Assembly: GCA_964494845.1 (NCBI GenBank)
Contig: CAZBSC010000015.1
Coordinates: forward strand, 1-18,449
Origin: CAYRSA01 sp964494845
GTDB lineage: Bacteria > Patescibacteriota > Saccharimonadia > Saccharimonadales > JAGQNJ01
DNA: 18,449 nt
Reading direction: 5' to 3'
Part shown: in pieces, positions 12,307 to 18,449 of the stretch
Layout: the number at the start of each line of letters is the position of its first letter
How positions within the stretch are numbered: position 1 is the stretch's first letter
The notes under the pieces: generated by a model
The model's database searches: none
What the model saw: the letters and a program-made list of their open reading frames with translations, nothing else
Told to the model about the DNA's origin: nothing
Made by a program: the position numbers and the translations under genes

Positions 12307-13410
12307 ATGAAATCTAATATGAAAGTTGCAATTGTTCATGATTGGTTTGTTGGTGGTGGTGCCGAGATGGTTGTCCTTGAGATCCATAAAATGTTTCCTG
12401 ATGCACCAATATACACGTCTTATTGCTCTCCAGCATGGCGTGAAAAACTTTCTAGCGCAAAAATCGTAACTAGCTATATGCAGAAATGGCCGTTTCCTAT
12501 ACTAAGAAAGTTTTTGCCTGTCTTGCGCCAAAGATGGTTCGAGAGTTTAGACCTAAGCCAATTCGATTTGGTGATTAGCAGTTCCGGTGCAGAAGCTAAA
12601 GGAATAAAAGTGCCTCCAGGTGTTATTCACATTAATTATTGCCACGCCCCTACCCACTATTATTGGGCCAGGTACGATGAATATATACAAAACCCTGGAT
12701 TCGGTTTTCTTGATCCCCTAGCCCGAATTGGTTTGAAACTATTTCTTAAGCCCATGAGAGCTTGGGACAAAAAGGCCGCCGGACGGCCAGATCATATTAT
12801 CGCTAATTCTAACTTTACTGCCTCCCAAGTAAAAAAATATTATGGACGTGAATCGACCGTTATTCACCCCCCGGTTGATGTTACTAGTTTCGCGCCAAGC
12901 AAAAAGACTACAAGGCACGGCTTTGTAATCACCGGCAGACACACTCATTACAAAAGATTCGACCTTGCAGTTGCTGCATGTACAAAATTGAGCCTACCGT
13001 TAACAGTCGTTGGTGACGGCCCAGAAAAGCATAAATTAACAAAGCTTGCTGGCCCAACCATAACCTTTGCAGGATTTCTAGATAGAAAAGAAGTGATAAA
13101 AAAAGTCCAATCAGCCGAGGGATTTATTTTTCCAGGAACAGACGATTTTGGTATATCTGCCGTTGAAGCGTTGGCTGCTGGCACGCCAGTAATCGCCTAT
13201 AAATCTGGTGGCGCACTAGACTACATCGCAGACGGAAAAACTGGAATGTTTTTTAATGAACAATCCGTTGATTCACTATCATCTACGCTTAAAAAATTCT
13301 TGTCTAAAAAATTCGATAATAAAGTTGTCGCAAATTCAGTGGGCATGTACGGAGAATCATCTTTCCGGAAAAAATTCGAACAATACGTAAATAACGTGAT
13401 TGGAGATTAG
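12307..13410 (+). CDS. GT4-family glycosyltransferase (WbaZ-like)
   Basis: Cytosolic, peripheral-membrane retaining glycosyltransferase with a GT-B fold; extends the lipid-linked glycan. The N-terminal domain begins VAIVHDWFVGGGAEMVVLEI (7-26) and includes NYCHAPTHYYWARYDEY (110-126), typical of the WbaZ/mannosyltransferase-like branch. The C-terminal donor domain has TGRHTHYKRFDLAV (209-222), VVGDGPEKHKL (234-244) and PGTDDFGISAVEALAAGTPV (276-295). The conserved ExxxxxxxE pair appears as Asp279 and Glu287, with Asp replacing the first Glu, as in several WbaZ-type enzymes. GDP-mannose is a possible donor, consistent with the phosphohexomutase downstream, but this is inference. A second ATG at 12319 (MKVAIVHDW) could be the real start. 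It begins 5 bases after the transferase stop and ends 3 bases before glmS. Confidence 0.88.
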   Translation: MKSNMKVAIVHDWFVGGGAEMVVLEIHKMFPDAPIYTSYCSPAWREKLSSAKIVTSYMQKWPFPILRKFLPVLRQRWFESLDLSQFDLVISSSGAEAKGIKVPPGVIHINYCHAPTHYYWARYDEYIQNPGFGFLDPLARIGLKLFLKPMRAWDKKAAGRPDHIIANSNFTASQVKKYYGRESTVIHPPVDVTSFAPSKKTTRHGFVITGRHTHYKRFDLAVAACTKLSLPLTVVGDGPEKHKLTKLAGPTITFAGFLDRKEVIKKVQSAEGFIFPGTDDFGISAVEALAAGTPVIAYKSGGALDYIADGKTGMFFNEQSVDSLSSTLKKFLSKKFDNKVVANSVGMYGESSFRKKFEQYVNNVIGD

Positions 13411-13413
13411 ACC

Positions 13414-15243
13414 ATGTGTGGAATTGTTGGTTATGTTGGGCTAAAAGACGCTACTGGCCCCGTTATCTATGGGTTAGAAGCTTTGGAATACCGAGGCTAT
13501 GACTCGGCAGGTATTGCTGCTGTAGAAGCAGGTGGAACTATTTGCACCAAACAAGTTGGTGCCGTGGCAAATGTAAAAAAACTCCTCCAGGAAAAAACAG
13601 CAGTCAAAAATAATACTGCAATCGGCCACACCCGCTGGGCCACACACGGCGAGCCATCAATATTAAATGCACACCCACACTTCAACACCGACAAAACTAT
13701 TTTTGTAGTTCACAACGGTATAATCGAGAATTATCAGCAAATACGCGAACACCTACAGAAGAAAGGCTATAACTTTATTTCGGAAACCGACACCGAAGTT
13801 ATCCCTCAGTTAATTGATTGGCATTTACGAAAGTCTAAGTCATTCGAGAATGCTTTTGCTGCAGCAATAAAAGAGCTTCGCGGAGCTTATGCAATTGCTG
13901 CGGTCTACTCGGGAGAACCCGATGTTTTATACGCCGCCCGGCTTTCTAGTCCGCTGGTTATAGGCGTTGGTAAAAAAGAATACTTCGTCGCTTCTGACGC
14001 GTCGGCAATACTAGACAAAACAAAAAAAGTTATATATCTGGATGATTACGACATTGCAAGAATGACACCAAAAAAACTTTCTCTAACCAACACGAAAGAC
14101 AGCAAAGAAATTGTGCGCACAGAACATTTATTGGACTATGACGGTGAGACCGCAAAACTCGGTGACTTTCCTCACTTTATGCTGAAAGAAATTTACGATG
14201 CACCCAGTACGATTATTTCAGCGACCCGTGGCCGCGTAAAGCCAGAGACTAATAGCATTCGTTTAGGCGGGCTGATGAACGTTCAGCAGCAGCTTCGTTT
14301 TGTTGACCGTATAGTAATTGTTGCCTGTGGGACATCCTATTACGCGGGAATGATTGGCGAATATTTGATTGAAGAATTAGCCGGAATCCCAGTCGAAGTT
14401 CAGCTGGCATCAGAGTTTAAATATCGGCATGAGCCTTTTTCTCGTGGCACTGCCGTTTTGGCAATATCGCAATCTGGCGAAACCGCCGATACAATCGCCG
14501 CACTTAAAAAAGTGGAAGAGTACGGAGTTCTCAGACTGGGTATAGTTAATGCGGTCGGCTCAACGATTGCCCGAATGACAGACGCAGGTGTATATTGTCA
14601 CGCCGGCCCAGAACTATCGGTTGCCTCGACCAAGGCATTCATTGCACAAGTTACCATTCTCACTGAAATTGCTCTATTTTTATCAAAAGAACGCACCAAA
14701 GACTTCAAACCACTACTTTCAGAGCTAGCTTCTATTGGTCCGAAGATCGAAATGGTTCTATCAGAAGCCGAAAACATTAAAAAAATTAGCAAAAAATACG
14801 CGCATCACAGAGACTTTCTATATATTGGACGAGGCTACGCCTACCCATGCGCTCTAGAGGGAGCCTTAAAACTCAAAGAGTTATCCTACATCCACGCAGA
14901 AGGTTATGCTGCAGGAGAAATGAAACACGGCCCGCTAGCGATGATTGACAAGGACTTCCCGACCATGGCGATTGCCACTGATGCCGAACTCGCCGAAAAA
15001 ACATATTCAAATATGGAAGAGATTCGCGCCCGCAAAGGTCCAGTTATTGCTATAGCTACGAAAGGCGATAAGCAAGCAGCAAAATTAGCTGACGACCATA
15101 TATATATTCCCAATTCTTTGCCACAAACTCAACCGATTTTGATTGCGATAGTTTTGCAGTTATTCGCCTACTACGTGGCGGTCGAAAAAGGATTAAATGT
15201 CGATAGGCCACGAAATTTAGCAAAATCTGTTACGGTAGAATAG
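13414..15243 (+). CDS. glmS: Glutamine--fructose-6-phosphate aminotransferase (isomerizing)
   Basis: Cytosolic enzyme converting fructose-6-phosphate and glutamine to glucosamine-6-phosphate, the committed step to UDP-GlcNAc for peptidoglycan and surface glycans. At 609 residues it is full length. N-terminal glutaminase domain: catalytic Cys2 in MCGIVGYVG, EYRGYDSAGIA (25-35), GHTRWATHGEP (71-81), VVHNGIIENY (98-107). C-terminal half: two sugar-isomerase (SIS) domains with VACGTSYYAG, SQSGETADT, ELSVASTKAF and GRGYAYPCALEGALKLKELS. The tail DRPRNLAKSVTVE is the classic GlmS terminus. The ATG at 13414 has TTGGAG about 8 bases upstream and lies 3 bases after the previous stop. Cys2 requires the initiator Met to be removed, which fixes the start. 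No glmS ribozyme could fit in that 3-base spacer. Confidence 0.98.
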   Translation: MCGIVGYVGLKDATGPVIYGLEALEYRGYDSAGIAAVEAGGTICTKQVGAVANVKKLLQEKTAVKNNTAIGHTRWATHGEPSILNAHPHFNTDKTIFVVHNGIIENYQQIREHLQKKGYNFISETDTEVIPQLIDWHLRKSKSFENAFAAAIKELRGAYAIAAVYSGEPDVLYAARLSSPLVIGVGKKEYFVASDASAILDKTKKVIYLDDYDIARMTPKKLSLTNTKDSKEIVRTEHLLDYDGETAKLGDFPHFMLKEIYDAPSTIISATRGRVKPETNSIRLGGLMNVQQQLRFVDRIVIVACGTSYYAGMIGEYLIEELAGIPVEVQLASEFKYRHEPFSRGTAVLAISQSGETADTIAALKKVEEYGVLRLGIVNAVGSTIARMTDAGVYCHAGPELSVASTKAFIAQVTILTEIALFLSKERTKDFKPLLSELASIGPKIEMVLSEAENIKKISKKYAHHRDFLYIGRGYAYPCALEGALKLKELSYIHAEGYAAGEMKHGPLAMIDKDFPTMAIATDAELAEKTYSNMEEIRARKGPVIAIATKGDKQAAKLADDHIYIPNSLPQTQPILIAIVLQLFAYYVAVEKGLNVDRPRNLAKSVTVE

Positions 15244-15247
15244 ATAT

Positions 15248-16585
15248 ATGGAAGAAATATTCAAAGCATACGATATACGCGGAAAAGTTGGGTCTCAGCT
15301 AAATGCTGATTCGGTCGAAAAAATTGCCAGAATCTACGCCGATTGGTTGCCTACCAAAGGAACTGTAGCGGTTGGTCACGACATGCGTCCTGACTCGGCA
15401 ACTTTAGCTGATGCCTTTATGAACGGGCTTCAAAAACAAGGTTACGATGTTTGGGATATTGGTCTGGTCACTAGTGACATGATTTATTTTGCTGTTGGAA
15501 AATGGGACTTGGCCGGTGGCGCAGTAATCACCGCCAGCCACAATCCAGGAAATGACAATGGGATAAAGTTGTACCGCGACAAGGTCGTTGCAGTAGGGCT
15601 AGACGCTGGACTAGGAGAAATTCGAGATCGATTCATGGCAGATAAAATACCTGGGCCAGTTAAGCAAGAAGGTTCAAGGCAGTCAAAAAAAATAACAGAT
15701 GAATGGGTTTCGCATTGTTTAGAATTCGTTAGTGAACTTTCACCTTTTGATATTGCTATAGATGCCGGCAACGGAATGGCGGGTGAAATTTTGCCACATA
15801 TTTTGCCAAAGTTACCTTTCAAAACAAAAAATATGTATTTTGAAATAGATGGCACATTCCCAAATCACGAAGCCAACCCGCAAAAAATCGAAAACCTTAA
15901 AGATCTGATAAATGTTGTTCTTCAGGAAAAAAAGGATCTTGGAATCGCTTTCGACGGAGATGGAGATAGAGCCGTACTAATAGATGACAAGGGTCGGCTG
16001 GTTCTAGGGACAGATCTTTTGACGATGATTGCAAAACTATACTTGGACAAGTTTCCGGGAGCAAAGATTGTTCACGATGTTAGGACCAGCAAAGCCACTA
16101 CAGAATTAATCGCTCAGTGGGGCGGCAAGCCAGTGAGAACAAAGGCTGGGCGTGTTAGCATAGGTAGCCTAATGCGTGAAGTCGGGGCGCCTTTCGGCGG
16201 AGAATGCACAGGGCATATGTTCTTTACAGAAAATTATGATGCTGACTCTGGATTAATAACTGCCCTTGTAGCTCTACAGGCCCTATCCGACAGCGGCAAG
16301 AAGCTGTCAGAACTCGTGGACGAATATAGACTGTATGCAATGTTGCCAGAAATAAATATTGAAACCAATCAAGATAAAGACACTATATTCAAAAGACTTG
16401 CAGAGACGTTTGCTGATGCAGATTTAGACCGACTTGATGGACTCACGGTTACATATCCTGATAAATGGTTCAACCTGAGAGCCAGTAACACAGAGCCCAT
16501 CATGCGCCTGAATGCCGAGGCGAATAACCAGAAAATATTAGAAGAGTTTGTTGCAAAAGTCACCTCGGTGATAGAAGCCAAATAA
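15248..16585 (+). CDS. Phosphomannomutase/phosphoglucomutase
   Basis: Cytosolic alpha-D-phosphohexomutase interconverting hexose 6- and 1-phosphates, feeding GDP-mannose and/or dTDP-/UDP-glucose synthesis. All four active-site elements are present: TASHNP at 95-100 with the phosphorylated Ser97, metal-binding DGDGDR at 236-241, sugar-binding GECTGH at 318-323 (usually GExSGH; Thr replaces Ser) and phosphate-binding RASNTEP near residue 412. The 445-residue length fits the ManB/AlgC bifunctional group better than GlmM, whose catalytic loop usually reads SASHNP. Substrate preference is therefore probable, not certain. It starts 4 bases after glmS. In this operon it plausibly supplies glucose-1-phosphate for dTDP-rhamnose and mannose-1-phosphate for the upstream glycosyltransferase. 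Confidence 0.93.
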   Translation: MEEIFKAYDIRGKVGSQLNADSVEKIARIYADWLPTKGTVAVGHDMRPDSATLADAFMNGLQKQGYDVWDIGLVTSDMIYFAVGKWDLAGGAVITASHNPGNDNGIKLYRDKVVAVGLDAGLGEIRDRFMADKIPGPVKQEGSRQSKKITDEWVSHCLEFVSELSPFDIAIDAGNGMAGEILPHILPKLPFKTKNMYFEIDGTFPNHEANPQKIENLKDLINVVLQEKKDLGIAFDGDGDRAVLIDDKGRLVLGTDLLTMIAKLYLDKFPGAKIVHDVRTSKATTELIAQWGGKPVRTKAGRVSIGSLMREVGAPFGGECTGHMFFTENYDADSGLITALVALQALSDSGKKLSELVDEYRLYAMLPEINIETNQDKDTIFKRLAETFADADLDRLDGLTVTYPDKWFNLRASNTEPIMRLNAEANNQKILEEFVAKVTSVIEAK

Positions 16586-16595
16586 CTGCTATAAT
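16568..16595 (+). promoter_or_regulatory. Possible internal promoter before rmlB
   Basis: A perfect TATAAT (16590-16595), with GTGATA (16568-16573) 16 bases upstream, ends exactly 7 bases before the rmlB ATG at 16603. Transcription from it would start at or next to the A of ATG, giving a leaderless message. The 17-base gap to the previous gene has no Shine-Dalgarno sequence. Confidence 0.4.
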
Positions 16596-16602
16596 AAATC
16601 AG

Positions 16603-17622
16603 ATGAAAAATATTTTAGTTACAGGCGGCGCGGGATTCATTGGGTCTAATTTTGTTCATTACATGGCAAAAAAATATCCAGATTATAAAATTAGCGTTGT
16701 TGATGTCCTGACATATTCTGGTGACCAAAACCGCATCAAGGGTCTTGGTGATAAAGTTAGTTTTCACAAAGCTGATATTAGTGACTTCGATGCCATAGAT
16801 TCCCTGATGAATGGCGTAGATTGGGTTGTGCATTTTGCGGCCGAGACTCATGTCGATCGGTCTATTGCTGATCCAGGACCATTTCTAAAAAGCAACATTA
16901 TGGGGACCGACGTCATGGCGCGCGTTTCAATGAAACACAAGGTGAAAAGGTTTCATCATGTTTCAACCGACGAAGTCTTTGGCTCACTAGAACTAGGTAG
17001 CGATGTACGTTTTAACGAGAAAACACCTTACAGCCCACGCAGTCCATATGCAGCTTCAAAAGCCTCTAGTGACCATATCGTGCGGGCCTACGGCGAAAGC
17101 TACGGGCTCCCCTTTACCATAACAAACTGCTCTAACAACTATGGCCCTTGGGATTCGCCCGGGCGAGTTATACCAGTCTTCATAATAAATGCGATCGAAA
17201 ACAAACCCTTGCCAATCTACGGCAACGGAAAGGCAGTTCGTGATTACCTGTTCGTAGAAGACCACTGTTCGGCTATAGACTTAGCTTTGCATAACGGAGA
17301 AGTTGGTCAAACATACTGCGTTGGTGGTGCTGCGCAGAAGAACGGGATTGAGGTAGCCGAGGCTATTTTAGAAGCCCTGGGTAAGCCAAAAGATTTAATC
17401 GAATTTGTCACTGACAGACCAGGACATGATATGCGCTACGACATTGACCCCACCTACATAGAAGAAACTTTAGGCTGGAAACAAAGTGTTTCATTCCAAG
17501 AAGGGATAGCCAGGACGGTAAACTGGTACAAAGAGAACCTTGATTGGCTCAAAGAATATAGCCAGCGCTTAGATTTAATGCGTGATAGTGAAATGTATAA
17601 AACTAAAGAAAAGAGCAGCTAG
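16603..17622 (+). CDS. rfbB: dTDP-glucose 4,6-dehydratase
   Basis: Cytosolic extended short-chain dehydrogenase; second step of dTDP-L-rhamnose synthesis (dTDP-glucose to dTDP-4-keto-6-deoxyglucose, bound NAD as hydride carrier). The Rossmann motif GGAGFIGSNF is at 8-17, HFAAETHVDRSI at 77-88, the catalytic Thr122-Asp123-Glu124 triad in STDEVFG, and Tyr149/Lys153 in SPYAASKASSDH. NCSNNYGP (175-182) and VRDYLFVEDH (212-221) match RmlB. Directly after NCSNNYGP the usual YQFPEKLIP reads WDSPGRVIP, a substrate-loop variant. At 339 residues the length is normal. No rmlA lies before it, unlike common rmlA-rmlB orders. A TATAAT sits 7 bases before the ATG. Two bases after its stop-codon overlap region the next gene, rmlC, begins. 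Confidence 0.95.
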   Translation: MKNILVTGGAGFIGSNFVHYMAKKYPDYKISVVDVLTYSGDQNRIKGLGDKVSFHKADISDFDAIDSLMNGVDWVVHFAAETHVDRSIADPGPFLKSNIMGTDVMARVSMKHKVKRFHHVSTDEVFGSLELGSDVRFNEKTPYSPRSPYAASKASSDHIVRAYGESYGLPFTITNCSNNYGPWDSPGRVIPVFIINAIENKPLPIYGNGKAVRDYLFVEDHCSAIDLALHNGEVGQTYCVGGAAQKNGIEVAEAILEALGKPKDLIEFVTDRPGHDMRYDIDPTYIEETLGWKQSVSFQEGIARTVNWYKENLDWLKEYSQRLDLMRDSEMYKTKEKSS

Positions 17623-17623
17623 C

Positions 17624-18202
17624 ATGGCGTCTGTATCCACCACAGAATTTACCGCCCATACAACGGACATTCCTGGATTGATTTTTTTTGATGTCACTAG
17701 CGTTGGTGATGATCGAGGGTGGTTTCAAGAAAAGTTTCACAAAGACAAGTTAGTAAAGGCTGGAATCCCCGAGAATTTTCAGGTAGTTCAGAACAGTCTG
17801 TCGTACAACAAGCAAAAAGGCGTTGTCCGGGGTTTTCATGCAGAGCCCTGGGATAAATATATATCTGTTGTAAAAGGAAAGGTTTTCGCTGCATACGTTG
17901 ACCTACGCGAGGGTTCTAACTTCGGAAAAGTAGAGACAATAGAAATTACACCAAACAAAGCTGTTTTTTTACCAGAAGGCGTAGCAAACTCGTTCCAAAC
18001 GTTAGAAAACGAAACATACTACTTGTACAGTGTGAACAAGCATTGGAACGCTGACGATTACGACAAATATATGTTTGTGAACTTGGGTGATCCAGATTTA
18101 AATATTCAGTGGCCTATAGCACTTGCAGGCTCTGTTATGTCTGACCGTGATAAAAACCACCCGCAACTAAAAGATATAATTCCCATGAAAGTCGGTAACT
18201 AA
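17624..18202 (+). CDS. rfbC: dTDP-4-dehydrorhamnose 3,5-epimerase family protein
   Basis: Cytosolic cupin-fold epimerase; third step of dTDP-L-rhamnose synthesis. I placed the start at ATG 17624, one base after the rmlB stop (192 residues), because the longer frame from 17582 adds only a non-family Lys-rich leader. Family features: DDRGWFQEKFH (29-39), VVQNSLSYNKQKGVVRGFH (54-72, with the catalytic His72 of the RGxH motif), VKGKVFAAYVDLREGSNFGK (83-102), and GDPDLNIQWP (155-164, supplying the partner Asp). The usual PxGFAHGF reads PEGVANSF, so the second active-site histidine is Asn122. RGLHYQ is RGFHAE, and the cluster of Tyr at 132-135 is kept. It may be a diverged RmlC or act on a related 4-keto sugar. 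Position between rmlB and rmlD supports RmlC. Confidence 0.85.
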   Translation: MASVSTTEFTAHTTDIPGLIFFDVTSVGDDRGWFQEKFHKDKLVKAGIPENFQVVQNSLSYNKQKGVVRGFHAEPWDKYISVVKGKVFAAYVDLREGSNFGKVETIEITPNKAVFLPEGVANSFQTLENETYYLYSVNKHWNADDYDKYMFVNLGDPDLNIQWPIALAGSVMSDRDKNHPQLKDIIPMKVGN

Positions 18203-18449
18203 TGGACCAGTCAAAAATTCTAATTATTGGGGCGAATGGTCAGTTAGGCTTAGCTCTAAAAGCACAGTATCCTGAAGCACAGACAGTTGATATTGACGAA
18301 CTAGATATTACAGATAAAAAGTCTGTCGATAGTTACGACTGGTCGAAAGTTGATATCGTACTGAACGCAGCTGCCTATACAAACGTTGATGGCGCCGAAA
18401 CCCCTGAGGGTCGCGTAGCAGCCTGGAAAGTAAATGCTACCGCTGTCAA
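18202..18449 (+). CDS. rfbD: dTDP-4-dehydrorhamnose reductase (C-terminus cut by window edge)
   Basis: Last step of dTDP-L-rhamnose synthesis: NADPH-dependent reduction of dTDP-4-keto-L-rhamnose in the cytoplasm. Only 82 residues are present. Visible are the N-terminal nucleotide-binding motif ILIIGANGQLGLAL (6-19), VDIDELDITD (29-38) and VLNAAAYTNVDGAE (53-66), all characteristic of RmlD; the YxxxK catalytic pair would lie beyond the window. The ATG shares one base with the rmlC stop (TAATG), so translation is coupled. With rmlB and rmlC it forms a contiguous BCD order. Confidence 0.93.
   Translation, partial: MDQSKILIIGANGQLGLALKAQYPEAQTVDIDELDITDKKSVDSYDWSKVDIVLNAAAYTNVDGAETPEGRVAAWKVNATAV

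Noticed and set aside
13411..13413. A glmS ribozyme before glmS
   Set aside because: Only 3 bases separate glmS from the previous gene, and no ribozyme core is visible.
1..18449. CRISPR arrays, tRNAs, rRNAs, insertion sequences, phage genes
   Set aside because: No regularly spaced repeats, cloverleaf-like segments, transposase motifs or phage structural genes were seen on either strand.

Overview
The window looks like a piece of a draft genome (two runs of exactly 100 N mark scaffold joins) from a reduced, densely packed bacterium. The best guess is the Candidate Phyla Radiation (Patescibacteria), probably Saccharibacteria (TM7). Reasons: genes overlap or sit a few bases apart, an archaeal/eukaryal-type aspartyl-tRNA synthetase is present, several proteins are trimmed versions of their families, and much of the content is surface glycan assembly. 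TGA works as a stop (for example at the end of the GtrA gene), which argues against the TGA-as-glycine code of Gracilibacteria/SR1. The lineage is an inference; no marker gene fixes it.

Layout. (1) 1-5079: a truncated aspS and a CNNM/CBS membrane protein on the minus strand, a divergent DsbA-like thiol oxidoreductase, about 370 bases of intergenic DNA with several hairpins, a small low-affinity-iron-permease-family protein interrupted by a gap, and a CPA2 cation/proton antiporter with a TrkA-N domain. (2) 5656-7606, minus strand: a cobalamin-riboswitch-like leader ending in an intrinsic terminator directly before an unrecognised 494-residue protein, then a 54-residue zinc-ribbon protein, a 41-residue ORF and nadD. 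The last three are chained by identical 8-base stop/start overlaps created by a duplicated 34-base segment. (3) 7661-10689, minus strand: O-antigen-ligase-like protein, GtrA flippase-like protein, a LexA-type DNA-binding protein without a protease domain, and undecaprenyl-diphosphatase, overlapping or nearly so. (4) 10868-18449, plus strand: polyprenyl-phosphate sugar-1-phosphate transferase, GT4 glycosyltransferase, glmS, phosphohexomutase, rmlB, rmlC and the start of rmlD.

Blocks 3 and 4 diverge from a point near 10700. Together they supply most of a lipid-linked polysaccharide pathway: precursor sugars (GlmS, phosphohexomutase, RmlBCD), first sugar on undecaprenyl phosphate, glycosyl transfer, lipid-linked sugar translocation (GtrA), polymer ligation or polymerisation, and carrier recycling (UppP). 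RmlA and a Wzx-type flippase are not seen here.

The most novel part is block 2. A cobalamin-class riboswitch with a terminator is expected to shut off, when B12 is plentiful, an operon of unknown zinc-ribbon proteins plus the NAD-biosynthesis gene nadD. A common dispersed palindromic repeat appears to form the variable P6-region hairpin of the riboswitch. The second N gap (10767-10866) is almost certainly false: the 55 bases on either side of it are identical, as expected for unmerged contig ends.
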